A DNA stretch of 11,151 bases from Paracoccaceae bacterium (lineage in GTDB: Bacteria; Pseudomonadota; Alphaproteobacteria; Rhodobacterales; Rhodobacteraceae), in assembly GCA_016764835.1 (NCBI GenBank), contig JAESRD010000025.1, forward strand, positions 1 to 11,151, read 5' to 3'. This document shows, piece after piece, positions 1-7,158 of the stretch (positions within the stretch are counted from its first letter, which is position 1; each line of letters begins with the position of its first letter). The notes beneath the pieces are model-generated. The model worked only from the letters and a program-made list of their open reading frames with translations, was not told the origin of the DNA and did no database searches. The translations under genes were made by a program, and so were the position numbers.

Positions 1-2103
1 AGGCGCCACGGGTTTTTGCACCGCGCTCAGCGCCGCGGCCCCGTCAAGCCAATCCTGCCCGGCTTTGCGCATATCGGCCAGCGCTTTTGGCCCGTTCTGA
101 TCGGGCAGGCCCTCCATCAGGTTGGTCAACCGGTTGAGCCAGCGTGACGGCACAGTCGGTGCATCCTCAGAGCGGATGGTCCGGCTGAGACACACCTGCG
201 CCCCGGCCACCGCCTGCATATAATCATGCGCCGACAGCCCGACCCGGCGCTCAGGCAGCAGCAGCCCAGCCTGGGCGCGCATTTGCCGGTTCAGCCACGG
301 ATCGGCTTTGGGGGTTTGCGGCCAGATACCGTCATTTAGCCCGCCAAGTATGACAAGATCAGCGCCCTGAACGCGGGCCTCAAGCGTGCCCCAGATCAGC
401 ACATGCGGGTGGCCTTTGTCGCGGTCGCGCACCTCATGCATAGCCAAAATACCATCGAACAAAGCCGAATATTCGAGCGGCGAGAGTGGCGCGCCAATAT
501 CAGCATGACGTCGCAGCTCTTGAGTGGCGATCAGGGCTTTGCGTCCGGCGGCTTCAGCCCAAAGGGCCGCAGCGGCGGGCTTTGCCTCACCAGATGACAG
601 CGCTTCGGCCAGTTGCAGATGCCGCTCAACATGGGCGCTCAGGCTTTGCCGGGCGCTGGTTTGTTCGGCGGTTTGCGCCAAACAGCCGACCAGCCACTGG
701 CCCCAAGCGACACGCACCGCATCATCCTTGCCGGTCTTTTGAACAAAGCGCTCAATGTCATCGGGGCCGGGCCGGGGCCGGCCATTGCGGCGCATGAACA
801 GCTCTAGCTCATGGCTAAACAGAACGTGCTGGCCCCGGTCAACATCGGCATGGCACAGCGGATGTTTGAGCAGCGCCAGTAGCGGGCCGGGCGTCAGCGG
901 ACGGTCAAACAAAGTGGCGACATGGCGCAAGAACCGGCCCGGCGGGGTCAGCGCCAGCGGTAGCCCGGCGCTGTCGTCGGGGATAATCTGCCACCGGTCG
1001 AGGGCGGCGGCAACGCGGCGGGTGAGCATGCGGTCAGGGGTGATAAGGGCCGCGGTTTGGCCGTTATCCAGCGCGACCCGCAGTTGCAGGGCAATTGCCT
1101 CGGCCTCTTCGCGGGGGCCGGGGGCCTCAATAAGCGTCAGCCCTTTGGTGGCCTCGGTCAAGTCGCCCAACGAAGGGCCATCGGCCAGCCACTGGTCTGT
1201 CACCGGGGCTGGGCGCAGCGAGAGCGAGATCAGGGCGTTGCGGGCCGGGCGGGCAGGCGCGCAATTCGCCCAATCTTGCACATCGCCGGGCAACATATTG
1301 AGCCGTTCGCACAGGCGGGCAAAGCGAAATTGCGGGTGGTCTTCGCTGGTGAGCGCTTGGTCGAGCACGGTCCAGGCCGGGGCGGGCATGTCAAAATCAA
1401 AGCCGGGTAGGATCACCGCGCCATTGGGCAGCCGGGCGACGGCCTCGAGCAAAAGCACCGTTGTGCCGCGTGATCCGGTGGAGCCCGCGACGATGATCGG
1501 GTCGGCGGGCGGCGTCTGTTCCCAGCTGGCAATCAACCGTATAACAGACAGCCGTTGGCGGGCTTCGCGGCTGGGCGCCTCTTCGGCATTATCGAGGTAA
1601 TGGCCTGCAATGCTTAGGAAATCGAGCGTGCGTTGCCAGTGACCTGAGCTGTCTGAGACATCAAGCGCGCGCAGCACTTCAGGGCCGACACCTTCGCCCT
1701 CCATCTCTTGCATTAGCTCTGCCAATGAGCTGGCAAGGTCAAACAGCGCCGCGCGTGGGGCGAATTTGGGCTCTTTGTCGAGCAGAGCAGAGATCAGCTG
1801 GGTCAGCTCTAGCTGGCGGCGCAACGGCGGCGCGGGTGCCGCCAGACCGCCGGATGCGGCGTTAAACGACAGATCGGTGATCAGCTTGATGCGCGGCAGC
1901 AGCCGGGGCGGCCCATCGTCGTAGATCTGGCGCATCCGGCGCTGCATGCGGCGCGTGTTCACAAATATTGTGACGCGGGCAAGCGCCTCGGGGCTGCTGC
2001 CCGGCAGCCGCGCCTCAAGCCCAGCCAAAGCCTTGCGGGCAAAGTCGACACCGGGGGGCAGGCCAAACAGATTTGGGTGATCGCTGCCGGACCTATGAAA
2101 CAT
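1..2103 (-). CDS. addB: Double-strand break repair protein AddB (partial, C-terminus beyond left edge)
   Basis: AddB is one subunit of the AddAB helicase-nuclease, which processes DNA double-strand ends for RecA-dependent recombination in the cytoplasm. The frame is open from the ATG at 2103 to the left edge, giving 701 residues without a stop. Alphaproteobacterial AddB hallmarks are visible: an N-terminal NTRRMQRRMRQ segment (about 49-59), PRLLPRIKLITDL (66-78), the degenerate nucleotide-binding-like segment GSTGSRGTT (207-215) followed by LPNGAVILPGFDFD, then LTPPGRFLRHVATLF, LLALLKHPLCH, and near the edge VILGGLNDGIWP and GLLLPERRVGLSAHD. Full-length family members have roughly 950-1000 residues, so about 280 are missing, including the C-terminal PD-(D/E)XK nuclease domain and its iron-sulfur cysteines; their integrity cannot be judged. 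The start overlaps the last 11 bases of the upstream nucleotidyltransferase gene, implying co-transcription and translational coupling. addA is expected next, beyond the left edge. Confidence 0.95.
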   Translation of the reverse strand, partial: MFHRSGSDHPNLFGLPPGVDFARKALAGLEARLPGSSPEALARVTIFVNTRRMQRRMRQIYDDGPPRLLPRIKLITDLSFNAASGGLAAPAPPLRRQLELTQLISALLDKEPKFAPRAALFDLASSLAELMQEMEGEGVGPEVLRALDVSDSSGHWQRTLDFLSIAGHYLDNAEEAPSREARQRLSVIRLIASWEQTPPADPIIVAGSTGSRGTTVLLLEAVARLPNGAVILPGFDFDMPAPAWTVLDQALTSEDHPQFRFARLCERLNMLPGDVQDWANCAPARPARNALISLSLRPAPVTDQWLADGPSLGDLTEATKGLTLIEAPGPREEAEAIALQLRVALDNGQTAALITPDRMLTRRVAAALDRWQIIPDDSAGLPLALTPPGRFLRHVATLFDRPLTPGPLLALLKHPLCHADVDRGQHVLFSHELELFMRRNGRPRPGPDDIERFVQKTGKDDAVRVAWGQWLVGCLAQTAEQTSARQSLSAHVERHLQLAEALSSGEAKPAAAALWAEAAGRKALIATQELRRHADIGAPLSPLEYSALFDGILAMHEVRDRDKGHPHVLIWGTLEARVQGADLVILGGLNDGIWPQTPKADPWLNRQMRAQAGLLLPERRVGLSAHDYMQAVAGAQVCLSRTIRSEDAPTVPSRWLNRLTNLMEGLPDQNGPKALADMRKAGQDWLDGAAALSAVQKPVAP

Positions 2104-2854
2104 TGCTGTGCTCCATGAATGCGTTGGCCATGAGCGCTTCGGCAAGTGGCAGGCTGCTCGGCTGACCAACATCGCACCATGTGCCGGGATAGACCACGCC
2201 GAATAGGGCTTTTTCGGCGTCCATCGCATCCCAGATTTTGTTGAGCGAAAAGACAGGCGTGCTAATGGCGGCAAGGCGCGACGTGTCAATGATTTGAACA
2301 CCAGAATAAACGTAGCCCGGCCCGCGCGCGAGCCGCCCGGCAGCGTCTATGGTAAAGTCGCCGCGGCCCTTATGGCCAATGGCGCGGCTGGGCGCGACCA
2401 GAAGCAACAGCGCTTCCATCTTGGCGGGGTTCCAGTGCTGGGCCAGCTGGGTGAGCGCGGTATTATCGCTCCAAACCGCATCGCTGTTGAGCGTATAAAC
2501 AGGCCCGGCCCCGAGTAGCGGCAGCGCGTGGCGCAGCCCGCCGCCGGTCTCAAGCGCCTGTGTCTCATGCGAAAACAGGACATCGCTACCAGCCAAATGG
2601 GCTTCTATCTGCCCGCCCAGATAGTTGAGGTTTACCACGCGGCGCAGCGGCATGACCGGCGCGGTTAGCGCCAATGCATGGTCTATCAACGGCTGTCCGG
2701 CAACCTTGATCATCGGCTTGGGCTGCCCGTCCGTCAGCGCAGCCATACGTGTGCCGCGCCCGGCAGCAAAAATCATGGCTGCCTGAGGCAGGTTCCTTGG
2801 TGTAATATCTGGCAAATCGGCCCCGGCACTATGTTGGGGCTGATTGTAGCGCAT
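2093..2854 (-). CDS. MurU-like sugar-1-phosphate nucleotidyltransferase
   Basis: Nucleotidyltransferase of the NTP_transferase fold, 253 residues from the ATG at 2854. The signature AAGRGTRM (30-37), the substrate-side QPKPMI with Lys46, ETGGGLRHALPLL (102-114) and the metal-binding NSDAVW (Asp125) are present. In alphaproteobacteria the gene directly before addB usually encodes a MurNAc-1-phosphate uridylyltransferase-like enzyme of peptidoglycan recycling, working with the sugar kinase AmgK. The reaction is therefore inferred; a mannose- or glucose-1-phosphate substrate is also possible. The start is uncertain. About 25 residues precede the nucleotide-binding strand, more than is usual, and the ATG at 2854 has no clear Shine-Dalgarno. 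A TTG at 2815 has GGGG five bases upstream and would give a 240-residue protein of more typical length. The upstream neighbour is a secreted protease gene ending 30 bases away, not the AmgK-type kinase usually found there. The 3' end overlaps the addB start by 11 bases. Confidence 0.8.
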   Translation of the reverse strand: MRYNQPQHSAGADLPDITPRNLPQAAMIFAAGRGTRMAALTDGQPKPMIKVAGQPLIDHALALTAPVMPLRRVVNLNYLGGQIEAHLAGSDVLFSHETQALETGGGLRHALPLLGAGPVYTLNSDAVWSDNTALTQLAQHWNPAKMEALLLLVAPSRAIGHKGRGDFTIDAAGRLARGPGYVYSGVQIIDTSRLAAISTPVFSLNKIWDAMDAEKALFGVVYPGTWCDVGQPSSLPLAEALMANAFMEHSNVS

Positions 2855-2884
2855 GTCCGGCGGCGAGGGCAGCCTAAAACGAGG

Positions 2885-4588
2885 CTAGAAGACCACCAGA
2901 TCATTGGTAAACATGTCGATGTCGGTAATGTTGTTTAGCGTCAGCGTATTGCCGCTGCCAAAGTCGAAAACTGTGTTTCCGTCGATGATACTGGCATATT
3001 CAAGAACCTCGGCGACAGTCTTGCTACTGCCGCCCCAAAGCGCGTCATCTATCCGTAGCGTGTCTATATCGTCTTGAAAATCGAGCACGGTGTCACGGCC
3101 TTCGGTAAAGATGAACGTATCTGCGCCTTTGCCGCCATTGAGTTTGTCATTGCCAGCGCCGCCAAAGAGCGAATCTGCGCCTGCATTGCCCTTGAGAATG
3201 TCGTTGTCATTATCGCCCCTGAGCTTGTCAGCACCATCATTGCCATAGAGCGTGTCTTTGCCATTGCCGCCATAAAGTTCGTCAAAATTGTTGCCGCCGT
3301 ACAGGATGTCGTCATCGGATTCGCCATACAGCGTGTCAGCGCCTGCATTGCCATAAAGCACGTCTTCTCCGGCGCCGCCGCGTAGCACGTCGCTGCCCTC
3401 TTTGCCGCTGAGCTGATCATTGCCCCCACCGCCATAAAGGCTGTCAGTGCCAAGCCCGGCATCGAGAATGTCATCACCCGCACCGCCATAAAGCTGGTCA
3501 AAACCATTATTGCCAAACAAAATGTCAGCTCCGGCATCGCCCACTAGAGTGTCATGGCCGTTTTGACCCTTGAGATAATCATTATCATTGCCGCCATAAA
3601 GCTGGTCAGACCCGGCACCACCAAAGATTGAATCATCGCCATCTTGGCCAAAGATCGTGTCGCTACCGCCGCGTGAGCTGAGCGCGTTATCCGCACTATT
3701 GCCGATAATATGGTTCCAAGCTTTGCCGCCGGAATAGGCCTCTATCACCGTATCAGGGACCAGCCCCATATTGCCGACCAAGCCGTAAACGCTGCTAAAT
3801 GCGCCGCCGTTTAGGTCAACCACCTGGCGCTCAGTGTCGTCGCTAAAATCAATGTGATCATAGCCGCCTTCATCATAGATGGTGAAGGAGTTCTCTTTTG
3901 GTGTGCCGGCATTATGGGCAAAGAAATCATCAAGATAGGTGCCGGTATTGGCGCTTACGCCGTAGGTCGTGTTGCCCGCTGTGGCCCCACCACTTGGCGC
4001 GCCATAAAGGTTCTGCATGGCAATGATATCGACCATCATCGGCGTGACAGACGGCGCATAGCTGGCGTCGATCGCGGTGTTCTCGGTCTGGCTAAAATAA
4101 GACATGATCGACATTTGCCAGCTGTCATTTACAAATATAGCGTCGGTCTCGTAATCGGCTGAGCTATTATAGTCGCCCGGATGGCCCAGCCCCAGCGCGT
4201 GGCTGGTTTCATGCAGATAGGTTTGGAACGAATAGCTGCCGACGCCGGTGCCGTTATTGCTCAGCCACGCGGTAGAGACATTAACATTGGCCGAGATGGT
4301 CTCGCCTGTGGTGAAGAACGACACATTGGTCACCGCGCCGCCCGCATTATCATCATAGGTAATATCTGCCGAGCCGCTGGTCATGGTGAAAGAAATATTG
4401 GCGTAAACCGACCATATTTCCAGCGCGGCCATGGCCAGCACTTGGCCATCGGCCGTTAGCCCGCCCATGTTCACGCTCAGCGATGCGCCGGTATTAAGGT
4501 CAAATGCATGGGGGATTGATCCGGTATCTATCCAATATTGGTCGGTCAGATAGGCGGCAAATTCATTAACGGTCGCGGTCGTCGGCAT
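2885..4588 (-). CDS. Serralysin-like M10 zinc metallopeptidase with long RTX array
   Basis: Secreted calcium-stabilised endopeptidase of 567 residues. The zinc motif HETSHALGLGHP (His126, Glu127, His130, His136) matches the M10/metzincin HExxHxxGxxHP pattern, and SIMSYF (159-165) supplies the Met-turn Met162 and the zinc-facing Tyr164 of serralysins. There is no Sec signal peptide. The catalytic domain (about 1-200) is followed by a linker, 21 RTX nonapeptides (306-494), and a C-terminal region rich in small, acidic and hydrophobic residues ending in NDLVVF, as expected of an uncleaved type I secretion signal. The 21 consecutive calcium-binding units are many for a serralysin, which usually has well under ten. 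The ATG at 4588 has a good Shine-Dalgarno, AGGAGA at 4597-4602. By eye the gene is more AT-rich than addB. No ABC exporter, membrane fusion protein or protease inhibitor gene is in the window, so export must depend on a transporter encoded elsewhere. It stands 30 bases upstream of the murU-like gene on the same strand. Confidence 0.93.
   Translation of the reverse strand: MPTTATVNEFAAYLTDQYWIDTGSIPHAFDLNTGASLSVNMGGLTADGQVLAMAALEIWSVYANISFTMTSGSADITYDDNAGGAVTNVSFFTTGETISANVNVSTAWLSNNGTGVGSYSFQTYLHETSHALGLGHPGDYNSSADYETDAIFVNDSWQMSIMSYFSQTENTAIDASYAPSVTPMMVDIIAMQNLYGAPSGGATAGNTTYGVSANTGTYLDDFFAHNAGTPKENSFTIYDEGGYDHIDFSDDTERQVVDLNGGAFSSVYGLVGNMGLVPDTVIEAYSGGKAWNHIIGNSADNALSSRGGSDTIFGQDGDDSIFGGAGSDQLYGGNDNDYLKGQNGHDTLVGDAGADILFGNNGFDQLYGGAGDDILDAGLGTDSLYGGGGNDQLSGKEGSDVLRGGAGEDVLYGNAGADTLYGESDDDILYGGNNFDELYGGNGKDTLYGNDGADKLRGDNDNDILKGNAGADSLFGGAGNDKLNGGKGADTFIFTEGRDTVLDFQDDIDTLRIDDALWGGSSKTVAEVLEYASIIDGNTVFDFGSGNTLTLNNITDIDMFTNDLVVF
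3107..3673 (-). repeat. RTX nonapeptide array, 21 x 27 bp
   Basis: Residues 306-494 of the M10 protease form 21 adjacent nonapeptides of the type GGxGxDxLx, with no spacer between units (for example GAGSDQLYG, NAGADTLYG, GNGKDTLYG). The DNA therefore has a 27-base period, visible as recurring gccgccataaag on the plus strand. The aspartate at the fifth position is present in every unit I aligned; the glycines vary more (ESDDDILYG, DNDNDILKG and GNNFDELYG are degenerate). In known RTX proteins these units fold into a calcium-filled parallel beta-roll after export. Confidence 0.93.
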
Positions 4589-4786
4589 TGCTGGATTCTC
4601 CTGCGCATTCGGCTTTCGCCAAACCTAGAGGACAAGTTTTGCTAAATTGTGGCGGGTTGGCCTATGGCAACGCTGAATTGAACATTGTCACGCCCAATGC
4701 GCGGGCTGGGCGCGGGCAAAGTTGGCGTTGTTAGCTCCCCCCAGCTGGGCTAACAGGGGGCGAACTGTTGAAAGCCCACCTGTCCT
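4589..4786. promoter_or_regulatory. Divergent intergenic region between the M10 protease and trmL
   Basis: This 198-base gap must hold the promoters for the protease (minus) and trmL (plus). The protease Shine-Dalgarno AGGAGA is at 4597-4602, eight bases from its ATG. On the minus strand a TTGCCA upstream of the AT-rich AATTTA gives a weak -35/-10 pair with 16-17 base spacing. No convincing -10 was found for trmL. The trmL-proximal part contains a GC-rich inverted repeat, listed separately. Confidence 0.45.
4730..4760 (+). promoter_or_regulatory. Nested inverted repeat in the trmL leader
   Basis: GTTAGC (4730-4735) pairs with GCTAAC (4749-4754), enclosing most of the perfect palindrome CCCAGCTGGG (4740-4749). 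A C-run at 4737-4742 could alternatively pair with GGGGG at 4756-4760. The pairings are mutually exclusive, so the leader could adopt alternative folds or the site could be a protein operator. It ends 26 bases before the trmL start. No function is demonstrated. Confidence 0.4.
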
Positions 4787-5257
4787 ATGTCTGATCCGCA
4801 CATGAAACTGGTCTTGGTGACCCCTGAAATCCCCTACAATACCGGCGCAATAGGGCGGACCTGTTTGGCGCTAGATCTTGAGCTGATCTTGATCAAACCT
4901 TACGGGTTTTCGATTGAGGAAAAGGCAGTGCGCCGAGCTGGCATGGACTATTGGCAGCACGTGCATCTGAGTGAATATGACGACTGGCAAAGCTTTTTGG
5001 ATGCGCGACAGCCACCGCGCGACAGCCTGTATTTCTTCGAAGAACATGGCGCGCAGAGCGTGTTTGATCCAGACTATCAACATGATGCCTACTTGGTATT
5101 TGGCTGCGAATCCAAAGGCCTATCAGATGCGGTGTTAGACGGCATGGATGACCGCGTGTTTAATCTGCCAATGATTAACCCCAAAGTCCGCTCGCTCAAC
5201 TTGGCCAACACAGTCACTGCCGTGATCTACCAAGCGATGCGCACGCAGTTGAGCTAG
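4787..5257 (+). CDS. trmL: tRNA (cytidine/uridine-34-2'-O)-methyltransferase TrmL
   Basis: SPOUT-family methyltransferase of 156 residues, the usual TrmL (YibK) length. It transfers a methyl group from S-adenosylmethionine to the ribose 2'-OH of the wobble nucleotide in certain leucine tRNAs in the cytoplasm, helping codon recognition. The three knot motifs are intact: PEIPYNTGAIGR (13-24), FGCESKGL (105-112) and RSLNLANTV (135-143). The ATG at 4787 has no good Shine-Dalgarno: the only G-run lies 26 bases upstream, and a second ATG at 4802 is no better placed. An in-frame stop at 4769-4771 rules out a much longer N-terminus. It is the only plus-strand gene in the window, stands alone and converges with the DUF779 gene, whose end is 20 bases away. 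Confidence 0.95.
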   Translation: MSDPHMKLVLVTPEIPYNTGAIGRTCLALDLELILIKPYGFSIEEKAVRRAGMDYWQHVHLSEYDDWQSFLDARQPPRDSLYFFEEHGAQSVFDPDYQHDAYLVFGCESKGLSDAVLDGMDDRVFNLPMINPKVRSLNLANTVTAVIYQAMRTQLS

Positions 5258-5265
5258 CGGCTCAA
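5249..5265. terminator. Small inverted repeat at the trmL/DUF779 convergent junction
   Basis: TTGAGC (5249-5254) and GCTCAA (5260-5265) form a perfect six-base stem around a five-base loop and overlap the trmL stop codon. The position between converging genes fits a bidirectional terminator, but there is no T-run on either side, so an intrinsic terminator is only a weak suggestion. Confidence 0.3.
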
Positions 5266-5277
5266 ATCTCGCCCAGC

Positions 5278-5610
5278 TCAGGTTTCACACAGCTCAGACC
5301 GGGTGAAAAACCGCTTACCGCGGCCATTATCGAGCGAGAACATACCGCCGCGCCCTTTGATCACATCAATGATCAGCCGCGTGTGTTTCCATGTCTCATA
5401 TTGCGCCCCGCCAATGTAGAATGGCGCGCCGCCGATATTGCCCATCAGCACGTCGTGATCGGCAATAATCAAATCGCCCTCGGCGTAGCACATTGGCGAA
5501 GAGCCATCGCAACAGCCACCCGATTGGTGAAAGATCACCGGTCCGTGGTCGGCGACAATCTCTTTGATCAGCTCCAGCGCTGCGTCGGTTGCCTCAACTT
5601 GCTCAGCCAT
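5278..5610 (-). CDS. DUF779 family protein
   Basis: Small cytoplasmic protein of 110 residues in the DUF779 family, of unknown biochemical role, typically encoded beside aldehyde dehydrogenases of the acetaldehyde/AcoD-ExaC type. Visible features are HQSGGCCDGSSPMC (28-41), with a Cys33-Cys34 pair and Cys41, then GAPFYIGGAQYETWKHT (61-77). The cysteine cluster suggests metal binding or redox chemistry, which is an inference. The ATG at 5610 was chosen because GGGAGG at 5615-5620 sits just upstream; an in-frame TTG at 5622 would place that Shine-Dalgarno inside the coding region and add only four residues. The gene follows the aldehyde dehydrogenase by 57 bases on the same strand, with a hairpin between, and is probably co-transcribed with it. 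It may be an accessory or maturation factor for that enzyme. Confidence 0.9.
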   Translation of the reverse strand: MAEQVEATDAALELIKEIVADHGPVIFHQSGGCCDGSSPMCYAEGDLIIADHDVLMGNIGGAPFYIGGAQYETWKHTRLIIDVIKGRGGMFSLDNGRGKRFFTRSELCET

Positions 5611-5620
5611 ATTGCCTCCC
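5611..5620 (-). promoter_or_regulatory. Shine-Dalgarno that fixes the DUF779 start
   Basis: On the minus strand GGGAGG (5615-5620) lies four bases before the ATG at 5610. The spacing is short, but the motif is the same strong sequence as that before the aldehyde dehydrogenase (7165-7170) and excludes the upstream in-frame TTG as start. Confidence 0.65.
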
Positions 5621-5624
5621 AAAC

Positions 5625-5650
5625 GGGAGCGCCCCTATCTGAGCGCTCCC
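5625..5650 (-). terminator. Hairpin between aldehyde dehydrogenase and DUF779 genes
   Basis: GGGAGCGC (5625-5632) and GCGCTCCC (5643-5650) make a perfect eight-base GC-rich stem with a ten-base loop. On the minus strand it is followed by GTTT and then directly by the DUF779 Shine-Dalgarno. Without a real T-run it is more likely an mRNA-stabilising or partial-termination element, lowering DUF779 expression relative to the dehydrogenase, than a full terminator. Confidence 0.5.
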
Positions 5651-5667
5651 TTAAAGTTACTCAGCTT

Positions 5668-7158
5668 TTAGAAAAAGCCCAGCTTATTTGGGCTATAGCT
5701 CACCAACAGGTTCTTGGTCTGCTGATAATGATTGAGCATCATCAGATGGTTCTCACGGCCAACACCCGACTGTTTATAGCCGCCAAATGCCGCATGCGCA
5801 GGATAGGCATGGTAGCAATTGGTCCAAACACGCCCGGCTTTAATCGCCCGGCCTGCCCGGTAGCAGGTGTTCATATTGCGCGACCAAACGCCAGCGCCCA
5901 GCCCATAAAGCGTATCATTGGCGATCTCGATCGCTTCCTCGTCGGTCTTAAACGTGGTCACAGCCAGCACGGGGCCAAAGATCTCTTCTTGGAAGATCCG
6001 CATGTCATTGGTGCCCTTAAATACGGTTGGCTGAATGTAGTACCCGCCCTCCATATTTGGCCCCAACTTGGCCGGGCCGCCGCCGATAAGCAGCTCAGCA
6101 CCCTCTTTGCGGCCAATATCAATATAAGACAGGATCTTCTCATATTGCTCTTCGGACGCCTGCGCGCCGAGCATGGTCGCAGAATCCAGCGGGTCAGCCT
6201 GCACAATGGCTTCGATCCGTTTCAGGCAGAGCGCCATGAAGTCTTCATAGATATCTTCGTGGATAATCGCCCGGCTCGGGCAGGTGCAAACCTCACCTTG
6301 GTTAAACGCGAACAACACCAAACCTTCGATAGCTTTGTCGCGAAAGGCGTCATCCTCATCCATGATGTCCTTGAAGAACACATTGGGTGACTTGCCGCCC
6401 AGCTCAACCGTGCTGGGGATAATGTTTGCGGCTGCATATTGCATGATCAACCGGCCCGTTGTCGTCTCACCAGTAAAGGCGATCTTGGCAATACGGGTCG
6501 AGGTTGCCAGCGGTTTGCCAGCCTCAAGGCCAAAGCCATTGACCACATTCAGCACGCCCGGCGGCAGAATGTCGGCAATCAGCTCCATCAGCACCAAGAT
6601 CGATGCCGGTGTCTGCTCGGCTGGTTTGAGTACAACGCAATTGCCAGCAACCAGCGCCGGGGCCAGCTTCCATGTGGCCATAAGAATGGGGAAGTTCCAC
6701 GGGATAATCTGCCCGACCACGCCAAGCGGCTCATGGAAGTGATAAGCGACAGTGTCATTGTCGATCTGGCTCGACGTGCCTTCTTGTGCCCGGATAACCC
6801 CAGCAAAATAACGAAAGTGATCAATCGCCAGCGGAATATCGGCCGCCGTCGTTTCGCGGATCGGCTCGCCGTTATCCCATGTGTCAGCCTCGGCCAGCAG
6901 GTCCAGATTGGCTTCCATCGCATCGGCGATCTTCAGCAGCACAAGACTGCGCTCGGCAACCGATGTCGTCCCCCATGCGTCTTTGGCGGCGTGGGCCGCG
7001 TCGAGCGCCAGCTCAATGTCTTTGGCGTTTGAGCGCGGGATCTGACATAGGACCGAGCCATTAACAGGCGTCGTATTGTCAAAATACTGGCCATCCACCG
7101 GGGCTATGAATTTCCCGCCAATAAAGTTGCCGTATTTCTCTTTGAATTTAAAAGCCAT
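5668..7158 (-). CDS. NAD(P)-dependent aldehyde dehydrogenase (AcoD/ExaC-like)
   Basis: Cytoplasmic aldehyde dehydrogenase of 496 residues, the normal length for the superfamily, oxidising an aldehyde to the carboxylate with NAD(P)+. Conserved parts are PWNFP with Asn155, LKPAEQTP (177-184, Lys178), the coenzyme loop FTGETTTGR (228-236), VELGGKSPN with general base Glu252, GEVCTCPSR with catalytic Cys291 and a second cysteine at 293, and EIFGPV further on. The CTC motif, the C-terminal KLGFF and the linked DUF779 gene resemble the acetaldehyde dehydrogenase group (AcoD, ExaC). Acetaldehyde or another short aliphatic aldehyde is the likely substrate, by inference. The ATG at 7158 has GGGAGG six bases upstream (7165-7170). 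The upstream neighbour on the same strand is a GAF/Fis regulator gene ending 143 bases away, the probable local activator. DUF779 follows. No alcohol dehydrogenase is in the window. Confidence 0.95.
   Translation of the reverse strand: MAFKFKEKYGNFIGGKFIAPVDGQYFDNTTPVNGSVLCQIPRSNAKDIELALDAAHAAKDAWGTTSVAERSLVLLKIADAMEANLDLLAEADTWDNGEPIRETTAADIPLAIDHFRYFAGVIRAQEGTSSQIDNDTVAYHFHEPLGVVGQIIPWNFPILMATWKLAPALVAGNCVVLKPAEQTPASILVLMELIADILPPGVLNVVNGFGLEAGKPLATSTRIAKIAFTGETTTGRLIMQYAAANIIPSTVELGGKSPNVFFKDIMDEDDAFRDKAIEGLVLFAFNQGEVCTCPSRAIIHEDIYEDFMALCLKRIEAIVQADPLDSATMLGAQASEEQYEKILSYIDIGRKEGAELLIGGGPAKLGPNMEGGYYIQPTVFKGTNDMRIFQEEIFGPVLAVTTFKTDEEAIEIANDTLYGLGAGVWSRNMNTCYRAGRAIKAGRVWTNCYHAYPAHAAFGGYKQSGVGRENHLMMLNHYQQTKNLLVSYSPNKLGFF

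Noticed and set aside
755..1600. Plus-strand open frame of 281 codons
   Set aside because: It is antisense to addB, whose translation matches the family throughout; the antisense protein is Ser/Arg/Ala-rich with no recognisable domain.
2871..2886. Five-base stem AGCCT/AGGCT at the end of the protease gene as a terminator
   Set aside because: The stem is short and no T-run follows on the minus strand, so read-through into the murU-like gene seems likely.
3074..3537. Repetitive open frames on both strands within the RTX region
   Set aside because: They are out-of-frame readings of the 27-base RTX repeat, producing periodic low-complexity peptides only.
3107..3673. Regular short repeats resembling a CRISPR array on a casual reading
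   Set aside because: The 27-base period is in frame with the protease and encodes RTX nonapeptides; there are no unique spacers.
5383..6390. Plus-strand open frame of 335 codons
   Set aside because: It lies antisense to the DUF779 and aldehyde dehydrogenase genes, both clearly real; it has no Shine-Dalgarno or family resemblance and arises from codon bias in GC-rich DNA.
5668..7158. Cys-x-Cys at the aldehyde dehydrogenase active site as an anomaly
   Set aside because: The first cysteine aligns with the catalytic position, and the CTC sequence is, as far as I recall, normal for the AcoD/ExaC group.
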